Assembly (NCBI GenBank): GCA_019510435.1
Contig: JAEKKJ010000014.1
Coordinates: 1-64,000, forward strand
Origin: Caulobacterales bacterium
Lineage (GTDB): Bacteria > Pseudomonadota > Alphaproteobacteria > Caulobacterales > Caulobacteraceae
DNA: 64,000 nucleotides
Direction of reading: 5' to 3'
Shown piece after piece: positions 17,420 to 25,923 of this stretch. The notes beneath the pieces were generated by a model that saw nothing but the letters and a program-made list of their open reading frames with translations, had not been told where the DNA came from and did not search any database. The position numbers and the translations under genes are program-made. Every line of letters begins with the position of its first letter. Within the stretch, counting starts at the first letter, position 1.

Positions 17420-19616
17420 GGGCGTGGAAGCGCTCGAAGGGGCAGGGGAGGCCGCGGGGACTCGCGCGGCGGCGCCACTTAGCACGTGGCTCCGGCGGCT
17501 TCCTAGCCTGGGCCGGATGGGCGCCTGGCTGCGCGACCAGGCTGACCTGCAGGCCGACCGCTGGACCCTCTGGACGCCGGTGGCGTTCGGCGGCGGGTGC
17601 GGACTCTACTTCGCCCTGCTGCGTGAGCCGCAGGCCTGGCTGGCCTGGGTGTTGGTTCCGCTGGCGGCCCTGCTGCTGACGGCGACCCGCTGGAGCGTCT
17701 GGCGCGCCACCACCATGGCCCTGGTGCTCACCGCCTCGTTCCTGGCCGGCTTCTCGGTGGCCAAGCTGCGGACCCAGAGCGTGCGCGCACCCGTGGCCGA
17801 CGCGGCAGGGCGGGCCCAATGGGTAGAGGCCTGGGTGGTGGACATCGCCTCGCCGGGGGAGGGCGGCCAGCGGCTGCTGCTCGCGCCCGTCCGTGTCGGC
17901 GACTGGCCCGCACCCGCAACCCCGATCCGGGCGCGGGTGACCCTGCGCCCGGGCACGCCGCTGCCGTCGCCGGGCCAGCTGGTGCGGCTGCTGGCCCTGG
18001 TGAACCCGCCGCCGCAGCCGGCGAGCCCCGGCTCCTATGACTTCGCCCGCGATTCCTACTTCCAGAGCATCGGCGCGGTGGGCCTGGCGCTGGAGCCGCC
18101 GCAGGTGGCGGTGGCGGACGAGCCGCCGCCCTGGCGCCTCGCGCTGACGATGCGGATCAACGCCACGCGCTGGGCCCTGACCCAGAAGATCGTCCAGACC
18201 CTGGGCCCGGAGACCGGCGGCCTGGCGGCGGCCATGACCACGGGGCACGAGGCCTTCATCCCATCGGCCGAGGTCGACAACCTGCGCGCCGCGGGCCTGG
18301 CGCACATCATCTCGATCAGCGGCGTCCACATGGCCATCGTGGGCGGCTTCACCTTCTTCCTGGCGCGCCTCCTGATCGCCGCCTGGCCATGGCTGGCGCT
18401 GCGGATCAACGGCAAGAAGGCGGCGGCGGTCGTGGGCCTCTTGGCGGTCAACGGCTATCTGGTGCTGTCGGGCTGGCCGCCGCCGGCGCAGCGGTCCGCC
18501 ATCACCGCCTCCATCGCCTTCGCCGCCATCCTGGTCGACCGCCAGGCGATCAGCCTGCACGCCCTGGCCCTGGCGGCCATGGCGGTGATGCTGCTGCAGC
18601 CCGAGGCGGTGACCCAGCCCGGCTTCCAGATGTCGTTCGCCGCCACGGCCGCCCTGGTGGCGCTGGCCGAGATCTGGCCGCGGCCGGTGAAGGAGATTTC
18701 CGTCCCCTGGCCCATTCGCCTCGCGCAGTCCGCGGGGACCTGGCTGCTGGCCAGCCTGGCGATCAGCTTCGTCGCCGGCATCGCCACCGGACCGTTCGCC
18801 ATCCAGCACTTCAACCGCGTCTCCTCGTGGGGCCTCTTCGCCAACCTGGCGGCCGAGCCGATCGCCTCGTTCCTGATGATGCCCGGCCTGGCGCTCGGCG
18901 CGGTGCTGACGCCCTTCGGCCTGGGCGAGGCGCCGCTGAAGGTGGCCGGGTTTGCGATCGGCCTGGTCAACCAGGTGGCCGCCTGGGCCGCCAGCGCCCC
19001 GCAGGCGCAGGTGGTGGTGGCGAGCCGTCCGGACTGGACCCTGCCGCTCAGCTTCTTCGGCCTGCTGTTCGTGTGCCTTTGGCGGGGGCCCTTCCGCTGG
19101 GCGGGCCTTCCGCTGGCCTTGGCGATCCTGCTCGTACCGGCGCCACGTCCGCCCGCCATCTGGGCCAGCGCCGATGGTTCGGCCGTAGCTGTGCGCGCGG
19201 GCAAGGACGCCATCCTGCTGCGTCCGGACGTGAAGCTGTTCGGCGCCGAGTTGTGGTCGCGCCGGCGGGGCCTGACGGCGCTGGAGACCGAGGCGGCGCG
19301 CGACCAGGCCTTCGACTGCGACCACTGGAGCTGTACGGCCAAGCCCGGCGCGCCGGTGCGGCTGTCGGCGGCGTGGAACCTGAAGCGGCCGCTGAAGGAC
19401 GGGCGGCTGGACGCCCTGTGCGCCGGCGCCGAGGTGGTCATCCTGCGCAACGACTTTCGGCCCGACAGTTGCGCCGCGCCGTTGGTGCTGACGGGGCGGG
19501 ACTTCGCAGTGGGCGGCTCGGCGGAGATCTACCGCGAGGGGCGTGGCTGGCGCATCGTCTGGGCCCAGAGCACGCGCGGGCGCAGGCCGTGGACGTGGGG
19601 CTTCGATCCGCGATGA
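17418..19616 (+). CDS. comEC: ComEC/Rec2-family membrane protein
   Basis: ComEC forms the inner-membrane channel for single-stranded DNA during natural transformation. The protein has 732 residues from the ATG at 17418; a later ATG at 17517 would remove 33. It has many membrane helices, an N-terminal DUF4131-like region, and the competence-domain signature with TTGHEAFIP and AHIISISGVHMAIVGG. The C-terminal 190 residues follow the last helices but show no HxHxDH, so the metallo-beta-lactamase domain found in Firmicutes ComEC is absent or not recognisable. The stop overlaps the next gene (ATGATG). Confidence 0.9.
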   Translation: MGVEALEGAGEAAGTRAAAPLSTWLRRLPSLGRMGAWLRDQADLQADRWTLWTPVAFGGGCGLYFALLREPQAWLAWVLVPLAALLLTATRWSVWRATTMALVLTASFLAGFSVAKLRTQSVRAPVADAAGRAQWVEAWVVDIASPGEGGQRLLLAPVRVGDWPAPATPIRARVTLRPGTPLPSPGQLVRLLALVNPPPQPASPGSYDFARDSYFQSIGAVGLALEPPQVAVADEPPPWRLALTMRINATRWALTQKIVQTLGPETGGLAAAMTTGHEAFIPSAEVDNLRAAGLAHIISISGVHMAIVGGFTFFLARLLIAAWPWLALRINGKKAAAVVGLLAVNGYLVLSGWPPPAQRSAITASIAFAAILVDRQAISLHALALAAMAVMLLQPEAVTQPGFQMSFAATAALVALAEIWPRPVKEISVPWPIRLAQSAGTWLLASLAISFVAGIATGPFAIQHFNRVSSWGLFANLAAEPIASFLMMPGLALGAVLTPFGLGEAPLKVAGFAIGLVNQVAAWAASAPQAQVVVASRPDWTLPLSFFGLLFVCLWRGPFRWAGLPLALAILLVPAPRPPAIWASADGSAVAVRAGKDAILLRPDVKLFGAELWSRRRGLTALETEAARDQAFDCDHWSCTAKPGAPVRLSAAWNLKRPLKDGRLDALCAGAEVVILRNDFRPDSCAAPLVLTGRDFAVGGSAEIYREGRGWRIVWAQSTRGRRPWTWGFDPR

Positions 19617-19891
19617 TGTTCGCCAAGGCGCTCAGGGGCCGGGTCCGCAGCGGCGAGATCACCACCAGCGTGCGGTTCTGGCTGAATCCCCGCGTGCGGA
19701 TCGGGTCGCGCTATCCGCTGCTGGACGGCCATATCGAGGTGACCGGCCTCACCGAGATCGACGCCAGCGACGTGACCGAGGCCATGGCGCAGGAGGGCGG
19801 CTTCGAGTCTTTGGAGGTCCTCATGCAAACCGCCCGCCACGGGCGTGGCGAGCGGGTGTTCCTGGTGTCGTTCCGGTTCGTTGCGGCCTGA
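19613..19891 (+). CDS. Small ASCH/PUA-like domain protein
   Basis: This 92-residue protein has the pattern RSGEITTSVRFW, then RVRIGSRYPLLDGHIEV, and ends with a hydrophobic strand (ERVFLVSFRFV). That is the layout of small ASCH-type beta-barrel proteins, a fold related to PUA and proposed to bind RNA or nucleic acid bases. The ATGATG at 19613-19618 overlaps the comEC stop, so translation is probably coupled. It converges on lexA with a hairpin (19882-19902) over its 3' end. Family assignment is by pattern recognition, and no specific function is known to me. Confidence 0.75.
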   Translation: MMFAKALRGRVRSGEITTSVRFWLNPRVRIGSRYPLLDGHIEVTGLTEIDASDVTEAMAQEGGFESLEVLMQTARHGRGERVFLVSFRFVAA

Positions 19892-19902
19892 TCCAGGCCG
19901 CA
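19882..19902. terminator. Hairpin between convergent ASCH gene and lexA
   Basis: TGCGGCCTG and CAGGCCGCA form a perfect 9-base-pair stem with loop ATC, overlapping the stop of the ASCH-like gene and ending 11 bases before the lexA stop. It could act on both strands; T-runs are lacking. Confidence 0.5.
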
Positions 19903-19912
19903 CGCGCCGAGC

Positions 19913-20602
19913 CTAGTGATAGCGGCGGATGAGGCCCACCAGCTTGCCCTGCACGGCCACCTGATCGGGGCCGAAGATGCGGGTCTCGTAGGCGGGGTTG
20001 GCGGCTTCCAACGCGATGGACGCGCCCTTCTTGCGCAGGCGCTTCAGCGTGGCCTCCTCGCCCTTGATCAGGGCCACCACGATGTCGCCCGAGGCGGCGC
20101 TGTCGGTGCGGCGGATGACCACGAAGTCTCCGTCCAGGATGCCGGCGTTGATCATGGAGTCGCCGGCGATCTCGAGGACGAAGTGCTCCCCCGCGCCGAG
20201 GATCGTCTCCGGCACCTGGATTCGGTCGCGCTCCTGCTGGATGGCCTCGATCGGCGTGCCGGCGGCGATGCGGCCCAGGATCGGCAGCTCGCGGGTGTCG
20301 TTGGCGGGCGTGGCCACGGCGGCCCCCGCGTCGACCAGCTGGGGCTTGAACGGCGCGCGGCCCTTCGGCGGCGCGGCGGCGGTGGCCTGCTGCGGCAGCT
20401 TCACCACTTCGAGAGCTCGCGCCCGGTGCGGCAGGCGGCGCAGGAAGCCGCGCTCCTCCAGGGCGGTAATCAGCCGGTGGATGCCGGACTTGGAGGCCAG
20501 ATCCAGCGCCTCCTTCATCTCGTCGAACGACGGGGAGACGCCCGATTCCTTGATCCGCTCGTGGATGAACATGAGCAATTCGTGCTGCTTGCGGGTGAGC
20601 AT
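19913..20602 (-). CDS. lexA: LexA repressor / autoprotease
   Basis: LexA represses the SOS genes and cleaves itself when RecA filaments form. The N-terminal winged helix (1-65; [13 protein letters not shown] and [20 protein letters not shown]) is followed by a linker and the S24 protease domain. The cleavage site is Ala114-Gly115 (RIAAGTP); the catalytic pair is Ser149 (GDSM) and Lys187 (TLKRLRKKG). It is 229 residues, about 27 longer than E. coli LexA because of a longer linker. An SOS box lies 40-54 bases upstream of the start within the promoter, so the gene is autoregulated. Confidence 0.98.
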   Translation of the reverse strand: MLTRKQHELLMFIHERIKESGVSPSFDEMKEALDLASKSGIHRLITALEERGFLRRLPHRARALEVVKLPQQATAAAPPKGRAPFKPQLVDAGAAVATPANDTRELPILGRIAAGTPIEAIQQERDRIQVPETILGAGEHFVLEIAGDSMINAGILDGDFVVIRRTDSAASGDIVVALIKGEEATLKRLRKKGASIALEAANPAYETRIFGPDQVAVQGKLVGLIRRYH

Positions 20603-20641
20603 CGCGGAACCTCAAAGAACAAAGCGCAAACGTCTGTGAAT

Positions 20642-20670
20642 GTTCTCTAGGCGTTCCCCATTAATGTCAA
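20642..20670 (-). promoter_or_regulatory. SOS box within the lexA promoter
   Basis: GTTCTCTAGGCGTTC (20642-20656) is an exact match to the alphaproteobacterial LexA box GTTC-N7-GTTC. On the minus strand a TTGACA (20670-20665) lies eight bases upstream of the box, and a weak -10 (TAGAGA or close) falls inside it, so LexA binding would block RNA polymerase. A second GAAC-N6-GAAC pair at 20607-20620 has the wrong spacing. Confidence 0.85.
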
Positions 20671-20746
20671 GTTACACCGGGTCGCAGCCGAAACCGCCAG
20701 TGAAAACAGCGGGATGGCTGAGGCGGCGCGCAGGTCGTGACGCGAC

Positions 20747-22504
20747 TCAGGCGCCGAGTCGGCCCTCGCGGGCCGCGGCGGCCAGGCTGTCCTGCGCCCC
20801 GAGCGCCTTGGCGGCCTCGGCCGCGAGCCGCGCCTCCTCGCGCCGACCGGTGGCGGCGTAGACCTGGGCCAGCTGCAGGTGGACGGACGGCCGGCCGGGA
20901 TCCAGGCGCAGCGCCTCGCGCAGCGCCGCCTCCGCGCGGATGAAGTCCCGCCGGGCCGCCGCGGCCACCGCCAGGCCGATCAGGGCGCCGGCGTCTTCGG
21001 GCGTGGCCTTGAGCACCGCCTTGAACAGCCGCTCCGCCTCGCCGGGGCGGCCGGCGGCGATCCAGATGGTGGCCACCCGCAGCAGCATCTCCGGCCGGCG
21101 ATCCAGTTCGGCGCGGCGCAGCCAGGGGGACGCCGCATCGGGGAGGTCGGCGAGCAGGTGGCGGACGGCGTGCGCCAGGGCGCCCCAGCCGCGGTCTGGC
21201 GCCACCCGCATCAGGGTCTCGGCCAGGTCTGCAAGCGGTTCGGCCTCTTCCAGCGCCACGTGGCCCATCGCCTTCACGCCCAGGGCCAGGGGATGCTCCG
21301 GCTGGTGCAGCAGGGCTTGGGCGGCCAGCCCGCATGCGGTCCGCGGATCGCGCTCGACGACGGCGGCGGCCAGCTCGGCCAAGGCCTCGGCACGCCAGCT
21401 TTCGTGGACCGGCGCGGGCGGCGCATAGCCGGCGGCGAGGGCGGCCTGCAGCAGGGCGGGATCGGGCGGCGTCAACGACGGCGACTCCACCGCCGGCGCG
21501 GGGCTCAACCCCTCGAGCGGATTCCCAAGCGCCGCGATGGCCCGTCCGGGTGCGGCCGGGTCCAGCAGCCCGAAGGCGGCAAGGATGCTCGGCGCGATGT
21601 CGAGGGCGTCGGTGGGCGGCAGGCGGCTTCCCGGCGCGATCCCCGGCCCGGCCGCCAGCAAGGCGCCGGGGTTGGACCGCCGGCCAGGCGAGACGAGCAG
21701 CACTTGCGCCTGCGGGCCGGCGAGGTCGCAAAGCCGCCCCACCAGGGCGTCGAGGAACCGCCAGGCGCCATCGATGACCCGATCGAAGGGGCCGCGACCC
21801 GCCAGGTCGAAGGCGTCGCGCACCTCCCCCAGCCAGGCGTGGTGGACGAAGACCGCCTCGGCGCCACCGTCCTCGAGCGCCCAGGCCGCGGCCGCCTGGA
21901 CGGTCGCCGCCCGCGCCATGGCGGCCGCCAGGCGCGGCAGGCCGGTGTCGCGGCCCTGGTCGATCTGGGCGAGGTCCGGGACCAGCGGGGCCAGCATGGC
22001 GGCGGTGATGTCGCGCGGATGCACCCGCCGTTCGCGCAGGGCGTCGCGGGCCCGGGGCGGCGCGCAATGGAGCGGCAGGGCCCAGCTCGAGCGGTCTGCG
22101 CCCGTCGCGTTCGCGATGTCCTCGTCGATATGCAGGCCCGCCAACGCCGCGCCCGGGCGGACGCCGGGCCAGGCGACGCTGGCCGTGGCGGTCCCTGCGG
22201 CCTGCAGGGCAGCCCAGACCGGCGGATACCGCCAGGACGCCAGGCTCAGTGGACGCAGGCCTGCGGCCCATGGCTCCTCGGGCCGTAGCACCCGGTGCGC
22301 CTCGGGCAGCCGCCCGGTGGCGACAGTCGCCCAGGCGGCAGGGCCCTGGCGCGGCGGCGATGAGCGCAGGAGACCGACCGCGCCCCGAGCCGCAAGCGCC
22401 GCCATGGCCGGCGCATGGCCCGCGCGAATCCGGCCCGTGAGGCTCGGCCAGTCGACCCCGGCGGCTGCGATCAGCAGCAATCTGGTCATCGGTTCGGCGG
22501 CCAT
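20747..22504 (-). CDS. Degenerate alkaline-phosphatase-superfamily domain fused to TPRs
   Basis: This 585-residue protein has an N-terminal region (about 6-330) that follows the order of type I phosphodiesterase/AP-superfamily domains: LLLIAAAGVDWPSL, then PPRQGPAAWATVATG, then VLLVSPGRRS and GPGIAPG...DIAPSILAAFGL. Active relatives have IGxDxADW, PPxSPxxWTSxATG and VSDHGFH at these points. Here the first metal Asp is Ala15, the nucleophile region lacks a clear Ser/Thr and the DHG motif (271-277) is gone, so it is probably not a hydrolase. About 380-570 is TPR-like. No signal peptide is evident. M6 (22489) is an alternative start. It is divergent from the GNAT gene; function unknown. Confidence 0.7.
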   Translation of the reverse strand: MAAEPMTRLLLIAAAGVDWPSLTGRIRAGHAPAMAALAARGAVGLLRSSPPRQGPAAWATVATGRLPEAHRVLRPEEPWAAGLRPLSLASWRYPPVWAALQAAGTATASVAWPGVRPGAALAGLHIDEDIANATGADRSSWALPLHCAPPRARDALRERRVHPRDITAAMLAPLVPDLAQIDQGRDTGLPRLAAAMARAATVQAAAAWALEDGGAEAVFVHHAWLGEVRDAFDLAGRGPFDRVIDGAWRFLDALVGRLCDLAGPQAQVLLVSPGRRSNPGALLAAGPGIAPGSRLPPTDALDIAPSILAAFGLLDPAAPGRAIAALGNPLEGLSPAPAVESPSLTPPDPALLQAALAAGYAPPAPVHESWRAEALAELAAAVVERDPRTACGLAAQALLHQPEHPLALGVKAMGHVALEEAEPLADLAETLMRVAPDRGWGALAHAVRHLLADLPDAASPWLRRAELDRRPEMLLRVATIWIAAGRPGEAERLFKAVLKATPEDAGALIGLAVAAAARRDFIRAEAALREALRLDPGRPSVHLQLAQVYAATGRREEARLAAEAAKALGAQDSLAAAAREGRLGA

Positions 22505-22518
22505 GCTAGCCAGCGTGG

Positions 22519-23388
22519 ATGAGTACGGTCACCGTCGAACTGGCTGGCGAGGCGCAGGCGCCGGCCTGCCTGGCGCTGCTGCCGACCCTGCGCCAGCCCC
22601 CGGCCGAACTGCTGATCGCGCGTCGTGGCGGCCAGCTGGTGGGCGCGGCCGGCGTCGTCTGGCGCCATCGCCGCGAGGGTGAGGGCTTTCCGCTGGAGGT
22701 CACGGTGCTGCCCGCCGCGCGACGCCAGGGCGTCGGCCGCCGGCTGGTGGAGGCCGCCGAGGCGCTGGTGCGGGGCGAGGCGCCGGGCCTCTGGTCGCAC
22801 GGGGCCCTCGACGAGGCGTCCGAGGCCGCCGCGTTCGCGCGGGCCTGCGGGTTCGTCGTGCGCCGCCGCGAGCACCACTTCCGCGCCGACGTCGGCCGCG
22901 CGGTCGACTATGTGAAGCCGGTGGTGACGCGGCTGCGCGAACGCGGCCACATCCCGACCGACGCGCGCATCGCCCCGCTGCGCGAGACGCCGCTGGACGA
23001 GGTGGGCTGGCTGGTGTCGGCCGAGTTCGGCGGGGGCCCCGAGGCGGCGCTGGGCTTCCTGCAGGGCTCGGCCGGCGCCGGGGCGCTGGACCTCGACCGG
23101 TCGCTGGCGGTGATGCAGGGCGATCGGGTGGCGGGCGTGGTGCTGGCGCGGCTGGATGGCGACTGCCCTCTGATCGAGGCGGCCATCGTCGCGCCGGCCT
23201 GGCGCAACGGCTGGGCGAACGCCGTCCTGCTGGAGGCGATCACCGCCGTCGGCCAGGCGGGCGGGACGGAAACCTTCCGATTCCACTGCGACGAGCAGGT
23301 CCTCTCCAGCATGCAGCTGGCGGAGAAGACCGGGGCGGCGCGCGAGGCGACCGCCGCCGACTTCTATCGCGCGGTCGAGGCCTGCTGA
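22519..23388 (+). CDS. Tandem GNAT acetyltransferase
   Basis: This 289-residue protein contains two GNAT folds. The first (about 5-120) has the acetyl-CoA loop region VLPAARRQGVGRRLVEAAE (R-x-x-G-x-G). The second (about 145-289) has VAPAWRNGWANAVLLEAI, in which the G-x-G/A loop is weaker and may be non-catalytic. MshD (mycothiol synthase) has a similar two-domain plan, but nothing specific supports that substrate here. It starts 14 bases from the divergent phosphodiesterase-like gene, so the two share a very short regulatory region. Its 3' end overlaps the PEP-CTERM gene by 25 bases. Confidence 0.8.
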   Translation: MSTVTVELAGEAQAPACLALLPTLRQPPAELLIARRGGQLVGAAGVVWRHRREGEGFPLEVTVLPAARRQGVGRRLVEAAEALVRGEAPGLWSHGALDEASEAAAFARACGFVVRRREHHFRADVGRAVDYVKPVVTRLRERGHIPTDARIAPLRETPLDEVGWLVSAEFGGGPEAALGFLQGSAGAGALDLDRSLAVMQGDRVAGVVLARLDGDCPLIEAAIVAPAWRNGWANAVLLEAITAVGQAGGTETFRFHCDEQVLSSMQLAEKTGAAREATAADFYRAVEAC

Positions 23389-23954
23389 CGGCCGCGCTGG
23401 TGGCGCAGCGCCGCGCCGGCCAGGCCCGCGCCGAGGATCAGCAGCGCCCACGACTCCGGCTCCGGCACGGCATCGTTCGGCGTGTAGGCGATCGACTCCA
23501 GGGTGTGGTCCCCGGTGATCTTGGCCGTCCCCAGATAGTTCGCGCCCTGGGCGTCGAACGTCAGGTGGTAATAGGTGTCGCCGGCCGAGGTCGGCAGGAA
23601 CGCCGCCTGCTGGTAAGTCTTGACGCTGGTGCTGTCGAACGTCTCGCCGGAGTTGGGCAGGCTGAAGGTGGAATAGGGCGTGGAGCTGAGCCGCGCCGTG
23701 CCGTCCACAGCGCCCAGGGTGTGCTTGACGCCCAGCGTCGGGCCGCCGCCATCGAACACCACGCCCACGCCGCCGGCGTACCTGAATTGAGGCGCGGCCG
23801 CGCCCGCGAGGGTGATGTCGTATCCGAACGTCGTGCCATCGGTCGGGCCGGCGTAGTTGAACGTCTCGATGGTGACCGCCGCGGCGGCGTCGGACGCGCC
23901 ACCGGCAGCGCCACCGGCGGCAACCATGGCCATGGCGAACTTGAGCTTGCTCAC
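23364..23954 (-). CDS. PEP-CTERM (PEPxxWA type) exported protein
   Basis: A 196-residue secreted protein with an N-terminal signal (ending near SDAAAAV), a beta-rich middle of about 140 residues, and a C-terminal sorting signal VPEPESWALLILGAGLAG followed by basic residues (RHQRGR). PEP-CTERM tails are processed by exosortase-type enzymes and occur in matrix or surface proteins; no exosortase gene is in the window. The start is a GTG at 23954, with an in-frame ATG at 23933 as alternative. It overlaps the GNAT gene tail to tail. Upstream lie a CtrA-like box and a GANTC site (see findings). Confidence 0.85.
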   Translation of the reverse strand: MSKLKFAMAMVAAGGAAGGASDAAAAVTIETFNYAGPTDGTTFGYDITLAGAAAPQFRYAGGVGVVFDGGGPTLGVKHTLGAVDGTARLSSTPYSTFSLPNSGETFDSTSVKTYQQAAFLPTSAGDTYYHLTFDAQGANYLGTAKITGDHTLESIAYTPNDAVPEPESWALLILGAGLAGAALRHQRGRQQASTAR

Positions 23955-23967
23955 TGAGAAGACCCCC

Positions 23968-23999
23968 GACTCTGAACTTGAGTGTTAAGCTCTAGTTGA
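23968..23999 (-). promoter_or_regulatory. Possible CtrA box and CcrM site upstream of the PEP-CTERM gene
   Basis: TTAA-N7-TTGA at 23985-23999 differs by one base from the CtrA consensus TTAA-N7-TTAA, and GACTC (23968-23972) matches the CcrM methylation target GANTC. Both lie within 45 bases of the GTG start. This is a near match only. Confidence 0.3.
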
Positions 24000-24090
24000 G
24001 GATGCGCGTCCCAACAATTGAATGCACGCCACAGGCGAGTGGCGCAGTATGTCTGCTTGTCCACAAGCTGAATGTCGGGAAGTCGACTTA

Positions 24091-24882
24091 TTAAGTCGAA
24101 GCGGCCTCTAGTAACGCGCGGGTCGCGGCGGCCACATCCGCCTGCCGCATCAGGCTTTCGCCCACCAGCATCGCCGACGCACCTGCGCGTTCCAGACGGG
24201 AGGCGTCCGCAGGCGTGAAGATCCCGCTCTCGGTCACCAGCAGGGCATCGGGCGGCGCGAGGCCAGCCAGGCGCTCGGTGTTGGCGAGGTCGGTCACGAA
24301 GGTGCGCAGGTCGCGGTTGTTGACCCCGACCAGGGTGGCGCCGAGCCGGCCGGCGCGCGCCATCTCGGCCTCGTCGTGAACCTCCACCAGGGCGTCCATC
24401 CGCAGCCGCGCCGCCTCGGCCATCAACTCGGCGGCAAGCGCATCATCCACCATCGCCAGGATCACCAGGATCGCATCGGCCCCCAGAGCGCGGCTCTCGG
24501 CCACCTGCCAGGGATCGACCAGGAACTCCTTGCGCAGGCAGGGCAGGGCGCAGGCGTCGCGGGCCGCGGTGAGGAAGGCGTCGGCGCCCTGGAAGCTGGG
24601 ACCGTCCGTCAGCACGGAGAGGCAGGCCGCACCGCCGGATTCGTAGGCGCGGGCCAGGGCGGGGGGATCGAAGTCGGCGCGGATCAGGCCCTTGGAGGGT
24701 GAGGCCTTCTTGATCTCGGCGATCAGGGCCAGGCGGCCCGGGGCGTGGGCGCGGACCAGGGCGGCGCGGAAGCCGCGCGGCGGCGAGGCGGCGGAGGCCG
24801 GCGGCCCGGCCGGATGCGCCGCCTTGCGGGCCGCCACGTCCTCGCGCTTGTAGGCGGCGATCTTGGCCAGGACGTCGCTCAC
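24091..24882 (-). CDS. trpC: Indole-3-glycerol phosphate synthase
   Basis: TrpC closes the indole ring in tryptophan synthesis. The 263-residue TIM barrel has the conserved [18 protein letters not shown] and VGVNNRDL segments holding the catalytic Lys and Glu residues. It is a monofunctional TrpC, without the TrpF fusion seen in enterobacteria. The GTG start at 24882 overlaps the trpD stop (GTGA). It is the last gene of a trpG-trpD-trpC run. No convincing terminator follows; only two short palindromes (24055-24068 and 24083-24099) are present. Confidence 0.97.
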   Translation of the reverse strand: MSDVLAKIAAYKREDVAARKAAHPAGPPASAASPPRGFRAALVRAHAPGRLALIAEIKKASPSKGLIRADFDPPALARAYESGGAACLSVLTDGPSFQGADAFLTAARDACALPCLRKEFLVDPWQVAESRALGADAILVILAMVDDALAAELMAEAARLRMDALVEVHDEAEMARAGRLGATLVGVNNRDLRTFVTDLANTERLAGLAPPDALLVTESGIFTPADASRLERAGASAMLVGESLMRQADVAAATRALLEAAST

Positions 24883-25907
24883 GCGACCTCGCGCTCCAGC
24901 GGGGCGATCTCCACCAGCTTGTCGAGCGCGGCCAGGGCGCGGCCCTCGTCCACCACGCGGCCCGCCAACTCGACGCCCTCGCGCAGGGTCTCGACCTTCT
25001 CGCCGACCAGGAAGGCCGCGGCGGCGTTCATCAGCACGATGTCGCGGTAGGGCCCCTTTTCGCCGGCGAGCATGGCCCGCAGCGCCTTGGCGTTCTCGGC
25101 CGGCGATCCGCCGGTCAGGTCGGCCAGAGCCGCGCGGCGCAGACCCACAGCCTCAGGCGTGATGGTGAAGAGCCGCACCTGGCCTTCGCGGAACTCGGCC
25201 ACGCTGGTCTCGCCCGTGGTGCTCATCTCGTCCAGGCCGCCGCCGTGGACCACCCAGGCGCGTTCCGACCCCAGCGCGCCCAGCACCTGGGCCAGCGGCG
25301 CCACCCAGCGCTCGGCGAAGACGCCCACCACCTGGCGCCGGGCGCCGGCCGGATTGGTCAGCGGCCCCAGGAGGTTGAAGATGGTGCGGAAGCCCAGTTC
25401 GGCGCGGATCGGCGAGACGTGGCGCATCGCGCCGTGGTGGGCCGGCGCGTAGAGGAAGCAGATCCCCGCCTCGTCCAGGGCCTTCAACTGCCGCTCCGGC
25501 CCGGCGTCCACCGCCACGCCCAGTTCGGACAGCACGTCGGCGCCGCCGGACATGGAGGAGATGGCGCGATTGCCGTGCTTGGCCACCTTCAGCCCGCCGC
25601 CGGCCGCGACGAAGCCCACCGCGGTCGAGATGTTCAGCGTGTGCAGGCCATCGCCGCCGGTGCCGCAGACGTCGATGGTGGGGTAGGGCGGCTCCAGGTG
25701 GATCGCGGCCTTGCGCATGGCCCGCGCGCAGGCGGTGATCTCGCCCAGGGTCTCGCCGCGCATGCGCATGGCGGTGAGGGCGGCGCCGACCTGGGCCGGG
25801 GTCGGCTCGCCGCGCAGGCAGGCGGCGAAGAAGTCCTGCGCGTCGTCCTCCGACAGGGTCGCGCCGTCGGCGAGGCGCATCAGGAGTGGCTTGAAGGCGT
25901 CGGACAT
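24879..25907 (-). CDS. trpD: Anthranilate phosphoribosyltransferase
   Basis: TrpD transfers phosphoribose from PRPP to anthranilate. The PRPP-binding glycine loop [17 protein letters not shown] and the [21 protein letters not shown] segment are intact, and the second metal/anthranilate region [20 protein letters not shown] is present. The length of 342 is standard. It starts 16 bases after the trpG stop and overlaps trpC, so trpGDC are one transcript. Confidence 0.97.
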   Translation of the reverse strand: MSDAFKPLLMRLADGATLSEDDAQDFFAACLRGEPTPAQVGAALTAMRMRGETLGEITACARAMRKAAIHLEPPYPTIDVCGTGGDGLHTLNISTAVGFVAAGGGLKVAKHGNRAISSMSGGADVLSELGVAVDAGPERQLKALDEAGICFLYAPAHHGAMRHVSPIRAELGFRTIFNLLGPLTNPAGARRQVVGVFAERWVAPLAQVLGALGSERAWVVHGGGLDEMSTTGETSVAEFREGQVRLFTITPEAVGLRRAALADLTGGSPAENAKALRAMLAGEKGPYRDIVLMNAAAAFLVGEKVETLREGVELAGRVVDEGRALAALDKLVEIAPLEREVA

Positions 25908-25923
25908 GCTGTGCGGCCGGGGC

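Noticed and set aside
16758..19325. 855-codon minus-strand open frame across comEC and part of gltX
   Set aside because: It crosses two well-supported genes and its product has no recognisable fold apart from fragments of gltX in a shifted frame.
20607..20620. GAAC-N6-GAAC as a second LexA box
   Set aside because: Spacing is six, not seven; the exact box at 20642-20656 is sufficient.
24057..24065. TTGTCCACA as a DnaA box
   Set aside because: One base off the consensus and isolated; no cluster of boxes or A/T-rich unwinding region suggests an origin.
24055..24099. Two palindromes after trpC as a terminator
   Set aside because: GCTTGTCCACAAGC and TCGACTTA-T-TAAGTCGA are short, A/T-rich and lack a T-run, and the second overlaps the stop codon.
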